Part shown: positions 1 to 7,587 of the stretch, one piece after another
Numbering within the stretch: the first letter of the stretch is position 1
Layout: every line of letters starts with the position of its first letter
Assembly (NCBI GenBank): GCA_021772455.1
Contig: JAJFLY010000018.1
Span: forward strand, 1-63,960
Length of the DNA stretch: 63,960 nucleotides
Direction: 5' to 3'
Source: Chlamydiota bacterium
GTDB taxonomy: Bacteria > Chlamydiota > Chlamydiia > Chlamydiales > JAAKFR01
Made by a program: the position numbers and the translations under genes
The notes under the pieces: generated by a model
Database searches by the model: none
Seen by the model: the letters and a program-made list of their open reading frames with translations, nothing else
What the model was told of the DNA's origin: nothing

Positions 1-291
1 AAAATTAAAAGGTGGTCAGCAGCCAGAAAGACACAGATCATCATGGATCTACTGAGAGGATCAAAAGCTCTTGTCGACGTATGTCGAGAAAATGATCTAA
101 AGCAGTCAGAGGTGGAAAAATGGAAGGAAGACTTTCTCAAAGCTGGGACTCAGGGTCTTAAAGCCAAGGATCTTCCCGCAGAAGATCAAGAAATCAAAGA
201 GCTCAGAGCCAAGGTTGGAGAGCTTGTTCTGGAGCTTGATGCTAGAAAAAAGCTAATTGCTCTGAACGGATCACGAAGGAAGCCCTCCTAA
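1..291 (+). CDS. IS3-family transposase OrfA (5' truncated by window edge)
   Basis: The frame is open from base 1 (KIKRWSAARKTQII, then the internal ATG at 43), so the true start is upstream of the window; the ATG at 43 is not the start. The protein is a helix-turn-helix DNA-binding subunit (VCRENDLKQSEVEKW) followed by a leucine-rich helix (ELRAKVGELVLELD), the usual dimerisation region of IS3 OrfA. A slippery A AAA AAG lies at 246-252 in the correct phase for -1 frameshifting into the OrfB frame, which stays open across the junction. The OrfA stop overlaps the OrfB ATG by one base (TAATG). Confidence 0.8.
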   Translation, partial: KIKRWSAARKTQIIMDLLRGSKALVDVCRENDLKQSEVEKWKEDFLKAGTQGLKAKDLPAEDQEIKELRAKVGELVLELDARKKLIALNGSRRKPS

Positions 292-971
292 TGGTTCAGA
301 GCGAGATGAAGGCTGAGGGTAAAGAGATTTCGATTAAGAAGCTCTGCTTGTGGTTTGGAGTAGCGAGATCTACCGTTTACTACAAGCCCAAAAGATCACA
401 TCCAAGGGCCTTAAGGCCCTTGGATGTGATTCTAACAGAGGAAGTTCGTAAGGTTATCGAAAGTAACCCTACCTTTGGAGTACGTCTAATAACGGCTATG
501 GTGAGAAAGGCTCTCAGGAGGGCCATAAACAGAAAAGCTGTTCACAGGATTATGAAAATCAATAGCTGGCAAGTGCGGAAAAGACCAAGTGGATTTAAGC
601 AAAGAGCCAAAAGCATGAAATCCCAAACAGCGCAACCAAATGAAAGATGGGCTGAGGTTGTTTCAGAGATGTTGACTATACGCTCAGATAATGGTTTAGT
701 GTTTGGATCCAAAGCGTTTGTAGCAGTAGTTAATAAGTATAAAATCGACCAAGAGTATATTACACCTTACACCCCTGAACAGAATGGGATGATAGAGCGA
801 TTTTTTAGAACACTCAAAGAAGAGTGTGTTTGGCAGCATCGTTTTAAAAGCCGTGATGAGGCTTTTGAAGTGATAGCTGAGTGGATGGATGGCTATCATA
901 ATGATCGTCCTCATAGCTCGCTTGGCTACCAAGCCCCCGAAGAATTTAGACGAGGGTTGAGGGCCGCTTAG
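291..971 (+). pseudogene. IS3-family transposase OrfB with internal deletion
   Basis: The N-terminal HTH_21-like part (ISIKKLCLWFGVARSTVYY) and the C-terminal half of the rve integrase core (IRSDNGLVFGSKAF, TPYTPEQNGMIERFFRTLKEE, YHNDRPHSSLGYQAPEEF) are well kept. The sequence jumps from PNERWA straight to EVVSEMLTIRSDNG. Family members have about 60-70 more residues here, including the W(A/V)TD strand that holds the first Asp of the DDE triad. At 226 residues it is shorter than the usual 270-290. The deletion is in frame, so a protein could be made but should be catalytically dead; it might still bind ends or act as an inhibitor. A 36-bp perfect palindrome lies inside the gene at 395-430. 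Confidence 0.75.
395..430. repeat. 36-bp perfect palindrome inside transposase OrfB
   Basis: Each 18-base arm (395-412 and 413-430) is the exact reverse complement of the other, with no spacer; the centre reads GGGCCTTAAGGCCC. It encodes the SHPRALRPLDVI linker between the HTH and the integrase core. As RNA it could form a very stable hairpin between the frameshift site and the catalytic domain. Confidence 0.9.
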
Positions 972-1195
972 AATAAGAAAAACTGTCCAGAAAATAGGGG
1001 AACACTACACTCTAGGGTAACTTCTTCTCCATCAGGAAATCTCAGTCTTGGACCGATTCGATCCTTTCTAATGCGTTTCACAATTTTGTGAATATCTCTA
1101 ACTGAGTTTACCTCTTCTGCTTTCATTTTCGGAATAAAAGCCAACCCATATTCTTTTACAATCTCATCTTCGAATGCACTTAGAGCACTACCCAT
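968..1195 (-). pseudogene. Small protein gene truncated by the IS3 element
   Basis: A good AAGGAG ribosome site precedes the ATG at 1195. About 62 residues (starting MGSALSAFEDEIVKEYGL) are native; the last dozen (SVPLFSGQFFLF) are encoded by the inverted-repeat end of the IS, so the original C-terminus is gone. The family is not recognised. The helix spacing loosely recalls the second half of an acyl-carrier protein, but there is no DSL phosphopantetheine site, so no function is assigned. It follows the 59-residue gene at 1253-1432 on the same strand, 57 bases downstream, suggesting a two-gene unit cut by the insertion. Confidence 0.45.
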
Positions 1196-1252
1196 TTTTT
1201 ACTCCTTACACGTTAACTAATCCACCCAACATCTCGATAAATTCTTATGATT

Positions 1253-1432
1253 CTATGAAAGTTCCCGCTCAATTCGCCTGCGAATTTTTTCTTCAACTTC
1301 TTCGTCAGAAAGATTGCCACGGTTATTATTTTCCTCAATCCGGATATCAGATTTCTTCTTCTCTCGCTCTACCCATTCTTTTGCGACCTCATCAGGAGTT
1401 TTAAGTTCATAGTTTTCTTTTTCATTGCTCAT
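1253..1432 (-). CDS. Small charged hypothetical protein (59 aa)
   Basis: ATG at 1432 is preceded by AGAGGAAA at proper spacing and the frame runs to TAG at 1253-1255. The product (beginning MSNEKENYELKTPDEVAKEW, ending IRRRIERELS) is almost entirely charged, probably helical, with no signal or membrane segment. Its stop is 57 bases before the start of the next minus-strand gene, which has its own ribosome site. Small charged first genes of two-gene units are often antitoxin-like, but nothing here proves a toxin-antitoxin pair. Family not recognised. Confidence 0.4.
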   Translation of the reverse strand: MSNEKENYELKTPDEVAKEWVEREKKKSDIRIEENNNRGNLSDEEVEEKIRRRIERELS

Positions 1433-1533
1433 TGTATTTCCTCTGTTTCAGATTTTAGAGCAGATAAGGATTTTTACTCAAAGTGATCTGTACAATTTTA
1501 GCCTACAGCTTCTCGTTTCTTTGCAACCCTTCA

Positions 1534-1650
1534 CTCGTCTAGGAACCGTTTGAGCACGCCATCTACTGCCTGCGTCGCCTCGGCAAGGGAGGAACCCTTG
1601 CCTTCAGCTCCGCAGTTGTATCTGTCGTGCTCAAACGATTCCTAGACGAG
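1534..1650. repeat. 117-bp imperfect dyad (large inverted repeat)
   Basis: Arms of 25 bases at 1534-1558 and 1626-1650 are reverse complements with one mismatch. The 67-base centre contains its own hairpin (GGCAAGGG pairing with CCCTTGCC, near 1582-1602) and a further ACTGC/GCAGT pair, so the segment could fold into a long multi-helix structure or cruciform. It lies in the roughly 300-base gap between the minus-strand gene at 1432 and the aldolase at 1739; no gene is seen in that gap. There is no T-tract, so it is not a simple terminator. It may be the remnant of a non-autonomous mobile element. Confidence 0.7.
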
Positions 1651-1671
1651 GTTTAGGTAGCAATCAGGGTC
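1651..1671 (+). repeat. 21-bp dispersed repeat, copy 1
   Basis: The 21 bases directly after the dyad (GTTTAGGTAGCAATCAGG plus TC) are the exact reverse complement of 63821-63841, which lies just upstream of a probable transposase start at the other end of the window. Flanks differ, so the shared unit is about 21 bases. Confidence 0.7.
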
Positions 1672-1738
1672 TGAGTAAACATTTGTAAAAAAACTATCGG
1701 TGTGGAATACATGTGTATCATTTATATAGGAGGTTTTC

Positions 1739-2803
1739 ATGGTCACCACGACGCAATCGGAGATTGAAAGGTTACTCGGAAATGAGGCTGACTCTCTGCT
1801 CAACCACACATGCAAAACCGTCCCAAAAGAAAGACTACATATTCCAGATGGAAATTGGGTAGATCGCATTTTTACCTGTTCAGACCGTAGCAACCGCGTT
1901 ATGCGCAGTTTGGAGTCGCTATTTAGCAAAGGGCGTCTCGGCGGAACGGGCTATCTCTCGATCCTTCCGGTCGATCAAGGTGTTGAGCACTCAGCAGGAG
2001 CCTCCTTCGCAGCGAATCCCGACTATTTTGACCCCGAAAACATTGTCCTTCTAGCTATGGAAGGAGGGTGCAATGCGGTCGCCTCAACCTATGGCGTCTT
2101 AAGCATGGTCTCACGCCGCTACGCCCATAAACTCCCCTTCATTTTAAAGCTCAACCACAACGAGCTGCTCACCTATCCCAATACTTTTGATCAGATCTTT
2201 TTCGCCAATATCCGCGAAGCACAAGATATGGGAGCTGTTGCCGTTGGTGCAACGATCTACTTCGGTTCACCCGAAAGTGCGCGCCAAATCGTCGAGGTGA
2301 GCAAAGCCTTTTCGTATGCGCATGAGTTGGGGATGGCAACTATTCTTTGGTGTTACCTGCGTAACCCAGGCTTTAGCACAAGTGACAAGGATTTCCACAC
2401 CGCAGCTGACTTAACTGGGCAAGCGAACCACTTAGGGGCAACTCTTGGCGCCGATATCGTGAAACAAAAGCTGCCAACAAATAACGGGGGGTTTACCGCT
2501 CTAAAATTTGGTAAGACAACCGAAAAAGTCTATTCAGAGCTCTCTTCGGACCATCCAATCGATTTGTGCCGCTACCAGGTGCTTAACGGCTACAGTGGTA
2601 GAGCTGGCTTGATCAACTCAGGAGGCGCTTCGGGCAAAGATGATTTTGCAGCTGCTGTCCGCACTGCTGTGATCAACAAACGGGCAGGAGGGATTGGATT
2701 GATTTCAGGAAGGAAAGCTTTCCAACGTCCTATGAAGGAGGGAATCAAGTTGCTTCATTCCATTCAAGACGTGTATTTAAACCCATCCATCACAATCGCT
2801 TAA
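1739..2803 (+). CDS. fbaB: Class I fructose-bisphosphate aldolase (DhnA/FbaB type)
   Basis: Cleaves fructose 1,6-bisphosphate to the two triose phosphates in cytoplasmic glycolysis/gluconeogenesis by a Schiff-base mechanism. The 354-residue length fits the DhnA/FbaB family. Visible marks are the N-terminal [15 protein letters not shown] segment, LKLNHNELL, and [15 protein letters not shown] around residues 238-251, whose lysine (about 242 or 244) matches the Schiff-base region of FbaB enzymes, then a glycine-rich phosphate-binding end ([25 protein letters not shown]). AGGAGG lies 8 bases before the ATG. The permease at 2807 follows after three bases, the same pairing as the aldolase and amino-acid permease genes of Chlamydia. 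Confidence 0.93.
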   Translation: MVTTTQSEIERLLGNEADSLLNHTCKTVPKERLHIPDGNWVDRIFTCSDRSNRVMRSLESLFSKGRLGGTGYLSILPVDQGVEHSAGASFAANPDYFDPENIVLLAMEGGCNAVASTYGVLSMVSRRYAHKLPFILKLNHNELLTYPNTFDQIFFANIREAQDMGAVAVGATIYFGSPESARQIVEVSKAFSYAHELGMATILWCYLRNPGFSTSDKDFHTAADLTGQANHLGATLGADIVKQKLPTNNGGFTALKFGKTTEKVYSELSSDHPIDLCRYQVLNGYSGRAGLINSGGASGKDDFAAAVRTAVINKRAGGIGLISGRKAFQRPMKEGIKLLHSIQDVYLNPSITIA

Positions 2804-2806
2804 AAC

Positions 2807-4249
2807 ATGGTCCACTCTATAGAGCATCGCCGTTCACTCAACGTTTTTATGTTGGCGATGCTCTCACTTGCCGTCGTCATTAGCCTGCGCAACCTCCCCC
2901 TCACTGCAGGGTACGGGCTGGGATCGATCTTCTTCTATTGCGCTGCGGCGATTTTTTTTATGATCCCCTACGCTCTTATTTCAGCTGAACTCGCTTCAGG
3001 ATGGCCCAAAGCAGGTGGCGTCTTCGTTTGGATACGCGAAGCGCTCGGTGAACGGTGGGGTTTTTTCGCCATTTGGATGCAGTGGTTTCATAATATGACA
3101 TGGTATCCAGCGATGCTCGCCTTCATCGCAGCAGGTCTTGCTCAATTTGTCGATCCAGAGCTCGCTGAGAACAAAGAGTTCTTGCTCTCCGTCATCATAG
3201 CCGGATTTTGGGGCATTACCTTTCTGAATTTTTTGGGCGTAAAAACCTCGGCTCTAATCAGCAGTATATGCTTGATTATCGGAGCGATTATTCCTGGTAT
3301 TCTCCTCGTGAGTTTGGCTGCCTACTGGGTTTTCTCGGGTAGAGAGCTTGCGATCACTTTGCAACTGAAAGACCTAATCCCCGATTTAAATCCAAAAAAC
3401 CTCGTCTTTCTATCAGGGATTTTTCTTGCTCTTAGTGGACTTGAAGCAAATGCAAACCTCGCGCGTGAGGTAAAAAATCCACAAAAAAACTATCCGCGAG
3501 CCATTTTTATCGCGGCTGGTATAACTCTTGGAATTCTTATATTAGGCTCTTTGTCGATTGCGCTTGTCATCCCCCAAGATAGCATCAGCCTCATCTCAGG
3601 ACTTCTCGATACCTTCCGCTTTTTCCTCGAGCTCTATCATCTCCGTTGGTTGCTGCCGATTCTAGTCGTGATGATTGTATTAGGGGCATTTGGAGAGCTT
3701 AACGCGTGGGCAATTGCGGGGATTAAGGGACTCTTTGTCACAACCGAACACGGCTGCCTCCCTCCCCTCTTTCATAAAGTAAACCGCCACCACACTCCGG
3801 TCAACCTCATGTTCTTTCAAGCCGTGATTGTCACGATCGCCGCCTGCGTCTTTTTGTATCTACCAAACGTAAGCATCGCCTACTGGCTCTTAAGTGCTTT
3901 AAGTGCGCAGATGTATTTGATGATGTATCTATTGCTTTTTGTTTCGGGCATTGTTTTGCGCTACCGCCGTCCACACGTGAAGCGCATCTATCGCGTCCCC
4001 TTTAAAAATGTTGGGATTTGGGTGATTGGAATTGTCGGAATCGCAAGTGCCCTCTTTGCCCTCGCTCTTAGCTTTGCCCCGCCCACAAGGTACTTTCGAC
4101 TCGATATTCTTCCATATGAAACGTTGATTGTTGGAGGTTTTCTAATCAATTGCGCAATTCCCTTAACTATTTATGCTCTGCGCAAACCGCATTGGAAAGT
4201 TGATGTGATGAAAGAGATTCGCGAAGAAATCCACGACTCCATGCATTAA
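2807..4249 (+). CDS. APC-family amino-acid permease
   Basis: A 480-residue integral membrane protein with about 12 hydrophobic segments and the amino-acid/polyamine/organocation pattern: conserved first helix (VVISLRNLPLTAGYGLGSIFF), the SAELASGWPKAGGVFVW motif after TM2, and LSGLEANANLAREVKNPQKNYPRAI in the middle. It resembles XasA/GadC-type glutamate or amino-acid antiporters and would exchange amino acids across the inner membrane. It starts three bases after the aldolase stop and is surely co-transcribed. Substrate cannot be read from the sequence. Confidence 0.88.
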   Translation: MVHSIEHRRSLNVFMLAMLSLAVVISLRNLPLTAGYGLGSIFFYCAAAIFFMIPYALISAELASGWPKAGGVFVWIREALGERWGFFAIWMQWFHNMTWYPAMLAFIAAGLAQFVDPELAENKEFLLSVIIAGFWGITFLNFLGVKTSALISSICLIIGAIIPGILLVSLAAYWVFSGRELAITLQLKDLIPDLNPKNLVFLSGIFLALSGLEANANLAREVKNPQKNYPRAIFIAAGITLGILILGSLSIALVIPQDSISLISGLLDTFRFFLELYHLRWLLPILVVMIVLGAFGELNAWAIAGIKGLFVTTEHGCLPPLFHKVNRHHTPVNLMFFQAVIVTIAACVFLYLPNVSIAYWLLSALSAQMYLMMYLLLFVSGIVLRYRRPHVKRIYRVPFKNVGIWVIGIVGIASALFALALSFAPPTRYFRLDILPYETLIVGGFLINCAIPLTIYALRKPHWKVDVMKEIREEIHDSMH

Positions 4250-4307
4250 TTGCTTTCAAAAAATAGATCCGCTCATGTATTAATATTTCCTTAACAAGGA
4301 GCAGATC

Positions 4308-5513
4308 ATGCTATCACCAACATCACCAACACCATCACCAACACCCCCCCCAACTGACAACTCTTTGAAAAATGCGTCGACAACTTCCAAATTATATGGT
4401 CATGCCACAACCCATTGGAGAATGGGCCCTGGGCTTGCCAGTGGAGCTGCTTGTATTGCTGGCATCGCATGCGCCGTAATATGGAAAACCCAGCTGCTGT
4501 GCATCCCCTTCGGAGCTGGCGCTGCCGGTTCTATCTATAATGTCTATCTTGGATGGACAGTTGCTGACTTAAAAAACCATGCGGAAAACAATAAGGAACA
4601 GGCTGTTCAAATACAAAGACTCACAGATGAATATGATCGACTAGTTATGACCGGTAATGCTTTGAAAGCATCGGCAGAGCGGAATGAAAAATCGGCCAGA
4701 GAGCATGAAACTGCGAATGCAACACTCAATACTGAAATTACTCGACTAACCAAGACAAAAGATGCACTTGAAACGAAATGCAACGCTATTGTAGGACAGT
4801 TTGAACCTCTTCTCGTGTCGTTTACCGGAATTCGGGACGCGGCACAAGGTGACCACGCGCAATTTACTGATAAGCTTACAATATTTAAAAATCACCTGGA
4901 TCGCTTATCCCAAGCTGATGCTAAAATAATGGAATTCAATAGTTCTTTAGCTGAAACTCTCGATTTCATTGCAGAATGGAAAGATGATGAAGGTGTCAAA
5001 AACAAGATTTCACTCATGCAACAAGCTCAAGTGGCTCTCGCTGAAAACAACGCTCTTCTTAGCACGGCAAGAGAAGACCGCGCCCGATTGGAAGTACAGA
5101 ATGCAACGTTATCAGAGAATGTGGCCGAATTAAGACTATTAAAAACTAATCTTAGCGGCACATCAAATGAACTTCAGAGCCGGGTTGATAAGTTAACACG
5201 CATCAGCGAGCAAATGGAAGCCGCCATGCGAAAAGATGTACAACCTCAGGTAACCATTTTGCAGAGCATGGTGACGCTTTTAGAAGATGTAATCAAAAAG
5301 CAAAAAGATTTACAACCCGATAAGCGTAAACCTTTAGAAGAGGTAATGAACTCTTTACAAGGGGTGATTTCTGTGTTGCAGACTCCTCAGAGAGATACTA
5401 CGATCTATCCTGATTTAGAATTACCCCCATATCATGATAAGGCACCACCTCCTAGCCCAGAAGCCGGCGCAGCTCCTGCTCCTGCTACCCCGGTCAGTGG
5501 TGAACAGGCGTAA
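4308..5513 (+). CDS. Inc-like membrane coiled-coil protein
   Basis: No enzyme family recognised. Order of parts: proline/serine/threonine-rich N-terminus (residues 2-16), a bilobed hydrophobic region of two closely spaced membrane segments (about 40-85, GLASGAACIAGIACAVI and LCIPFGAGAAGSIYNVYLGW), a long coiled coil (about 95-355), and a proline/alanine-rich tail. A closely spaced hydrophobic hairpin followed by coiled coil is the hallmark of chlamydial inclusion-membrane (Inc, IncA-like) proteins, so a type III secreted protein of the inclusion membrane with a cytosolic coiled coil is inferred. AAGGAG precedes the ATG. The following methyltransferase gene overlaps its 3' end. Confidence 0.7.
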   Translation: MLSPTSPTPSPTPPPTDNSLKNASTTSKLYGHATTHWRMGPGLASGAACIAGIACAVIWKTQLLCIPFGAGAAGSIYNVYLGWTVADLKNHAENNKEQAVQIQRLTDEYDRLVMTGNALKASAERNEKSAREHETANATLNTEITRLTKTKDALETKCNAIVGQFEPLLVSFTGIRDAAQGDHAQFTDKLTIFKNHLDRLSQADAKIMEFNSSLAETLDFIAEWKDDEGVKNKISLMQQAQVALAENNALLSTAREDRARLEVQNATLSENVAELRLLKTNLSGTSNELQSRVDKLTRISEQMEAAMRKDVQPQVTILQSMVTLLEDVIKKQKDLQPDKRKPLEEVMNSLQGVISVLQTPQRDTTIYPDLELPPYHDKAPPPSPEAGAAPAPATPVSGEQA

Positions 5514-6261
5514 TACAGGCTGGGAGGGGGTCGAAAAGTGGTATGGCTCCCTTGTTGGCGAGGAGGGTCATTATTACCACCAGCATGTCATCCTTCCCAG
5601 GCTTCTTCCACTTTTGAATCTGGATAAGGGCTCAAAGCTGCTCGACCTCGCATGCGGTCAAGGAGTACTTGCTCGGCAGATCCCCAAAGAGACGCTTTAC
5701 CAGGGAGTCGATATTTCAGATTCACTCCTCAAGCAGGCGGAAAAAGGAAAACTCTCCACCCAAACATTTACAACAGCTGATATCTGCAAACCGCTTCCTA
5801 TAAAAGAGAAGGACTTTACCCACGCAACCATTATTCTTGCCCTTCAAAATGTTGAGGGGCCTGAGCATGCTCTAAAAAATGCTGCCAAGCATCTAGGGCC
5901 TAGTGGCAAGCTTGTAATTGTCTTGAACCACCCTTGCTTTCGTATTCCAAGACAGTCGCATTGGGGTGTCGATGAAACAAAAAAGTTGCAGTACCGACGA
6001 ATCGACCGCTATCTCACTCCTTTAAAAATTCCGATTCAAGCCCACCCAAGCCAAAAACAAGCTTCAGCCAAGACTTGGTCGTTCCACCGTCCTCTTTCTG
6101 AATATAGCACCCTACTCGCTACTGCTGGTTTTGCGATCTTGCAAATCAAGGAGTGGGTCTCTGATAAAAAAAGCACGGGAAAAGCGGCGACTATGGAAAA
6201 TCGAGCCAGGTCAGAATTTCCCCTCTTCCTCACCTTTGTGTGTCAAAAAATAGTTTCTTAA
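5500..6261 (+). CDS. Class I SAM-dependent methyltransferase
   Basis: Rossmann-fold methyltransferase: motif I LLDLACGQGVLARQIP, the acidic strand-2 end YQGVDISDSLL, then FTTADICKPLPIKEKDFTHATIILALQNV and the GKLVIVLNHPCFRIP segment. The substrate is unknown; the layout is that of small-molecule methyltransferases. The open frame reaches back to an ATG at 5434, but that would overlap the Inc-like gene by 80 bases with low-complexity residues. GTG at 5500 (or 5497) gives a compact start just before the family's usual W..V....G..YH region, so it is preferred. The 14-base overlap suggests translational coupling. Confidence 0.8.
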   Translation: MNRRNTGWEGVEKWYGSLVGEEGHYYHQHVILPRLLPLLNLDKGSKLLDLACGQGVLARQIPKETLYQGVDISDSLLKQAEKGKLSTQTFTTADICKPLPIKEKDFTHATIILALQNVEGPEHALKNAAKHLGPSGKLVIVLNHPCFRIPRQSHWGVDETKKLQYRRIDRYLTPLKIPIQAHPSQKQASAKTWSFHRPLSEYSTLLATAGFAILQIKEWVSDKKSTGKAATMENRARSEFPLFLTFVCQKIVS

Positions 6262-6275
6262 GTTAAATACGAGTT

Positions 6276-7586
6276 ATGAGATGGATTGAGGGTCTTAAGA
6301 AAGAGATCTGGCGCACTGATTTGGCTGAGCTTTCTAGGTTAAAAGCGAGTTGGATCCGCTTTTTGCGGATTGTGATCTTGATTAGCCAAGGGTTTACCAA
6401 ACAGCAAATTCAACAGGGCGCCTCGGCACTAACTTACTACTCCCTCCTTGCTCTGGTTCCTGTACTTGCTTTGTTGATTGGAATGGCACGTGGATTTGGT
6501 CTCGAAAAGGGGCTGAAAGAGTGGATAATCGACCAGTTCAGAGAACAAAAAATGATCATCGACAAGATCTTTGAGTTCACAAATACCTCACTCGAAACGG
6601 CCCACAAAGGGGTAATTGCGGGAATCGGGATCTTTCTCTTTTTGTGGGCGGGCATTAAAATCTTCATGTATATCGATGCCAACCTGAATACGATCTGGGA
6701 AGTAAAAAGAAAAAGAAGTTTCGCGCGTAGATTCACCGACTACATCGCGATGATTCTGCTAGGCCCTCTCATTGTTTTAGTAGCGAGCGGGATCACAGTC
6801 TATATTTCAGCTACGGTTGCAGCCCTCACTACTGGGGGAGTTCTTGCCGAAGTGAAACCTCTCTTAATCACCATTTTAAATTTGATCCCTTTTGTCCTAA
6901 CCTGTCTACTCTTTACTTTTCTCTATATCTTTATGCCCAATACGCGTGTCCGCTTTTTTCCGGCGCTATGGGCTGGAATTATCGCTGGCAGTATTTACCA
7001 GTTGGTCCAATGGATTTACCTCTATTTCCAAATTGGTGTCACCAACTATAACGCGATTTATGGAACCTTTGCCGCCCTTCCCCTACTCTTAATTTGGGTC
7101 CATTTAAGCTGGGTAATTATCCTTTTGGGAGCAAAAATCTCCTTTGCATTCCAGAACGTCGATGCCTTCGATTTCCTCTCAGAAGATGTCCCTTTAAGCA
7201 ACCGCTTCCGAACGATTTTATCCTTGAGGGTTGCCAGCTTCTGTATTCGGTCCTTTTTGGATGAAAAACCGCCCCCCTCTTCAATCTTAATCTCGAACAA
7301 GCTCTCGATTCCCCTTCCTTTAGCAGGACACTTATTATCCGAATTAGTTGAATCAGGAGTTCTTTCTGAGATTAAAGGAGTTAAAGATGAAGACCTTGGT
7401 TTTCAACCTGCAAGAAATCTCGATAAACTGACAATAAAAGCTGTTATTGATATGATTAATACAAGAGGAGAAGAAATTGCATTACCATCTTCTTCCGATA
7501 TTAAATTAATCCTTAAGAGTTTAGAGAAATTCAGTCTAGCCATCGAGCATTCAGACGGGAATATTCTCCTCAAAGACATAAAATAA
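6276..7586 (+). CDS. YihY/UPF0761-family inner-membrane protein
   Basis: A 436-residue membrane protein with about six hydrophobic segments in the first 300 residues. It has the family motif QQIQQGASALTYYSLLALVPVLALLIG and the later FFPALWAGIIAGSIYQLVQWIYLYFQIGVTNYNAIYGTFAALPLLLIWVHLSW, followed by a cytoplasmic C-terminal domain of about 130 residues that looks like a winged-helix regulator. The family was once labelled RNase BN, but that is not supported; function remains uncertain (envelope stress or a transporter-like role). It lies 14 bases after the methyltransferase, with the AsmA-like gene two bases downstream. Confidence 0.85.
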   Translation: MRWIEGLKKEIWRTDLAELSRLKASWIRFLRIVILISQGFTKQQIQQGASALTYYSLLALVPVLALLIGMARGFGLEKGLKEWIIDQFREQKMIIDKIFEFTNTSLETAHKGVIAGIGIFLFLWAGIKIFMYIDANLNTIWEVKRKRSFARRFTDYIAMILLGPLIVLVASGITVYISATVAALTTGGVLAEVKPLLITILNLIPFVLTCLLFTFLYIFMPNTRVRFFPALWAGIIAGSIYQLVQWIYLYFQIGVTNYNAIYGTFAALPLLLIWVHLSWVIILLGAKISFAFQNVDAFDFLSEDVPLSNRFRTILSLRVASFCIRSFLDEKPPPSSILISNKLSIPLPLAGHLLSELVESGVLSEIKGVKDEDLGFQPARNLDKLTIKAVIDMINTRGEEIALPSSSDIKLILKSLEKFSLAIEHSDGNILLKDIK

Positions 7587-7587
7587 C

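Larger units (their letters stand above)
1..1009 (+). mobile_element. IS3-family insertion sequence, right part, defective
   Basis: Two overlapping reading frames (OrfA then OrfB) with an A6G slippery heptamer at 246-252 have the classical IS3 layout. The right inverted-repeat end is probably the stretch ending near 1009, which read on the minus strand begins TGTAGTGTTCCCC, an IS3-like terminus. The left end lies outside the window, so the terminal repeats cannot be compared. OrfB has lost its first catalytic region, so the element should not transpose by itself. It appears to have inserted into the 3' part of a small minus-strand gene (968-1195). Confidence 0.75.

Noticed and set aside
968-1195. 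Acyl-carrier-protein identity of the truncated small gene
   Set aside because: Only helix spacing looks similar; the DSL serine site is missing, so the similarity is not usable.
1253-1432. A frameshift in the 59-residue minus-strand gene
   Set aside because: On recount the frame is intact from ATG at 1432 to TAG at 1253-1255.
5434-5499. The ATG at 5434 as start of the methyltransferase
   Set aside because: The extra residues come from the proline/alanine-rich tail of the upstream gene in another frame, with an 80-base overlap and no ribosome site.
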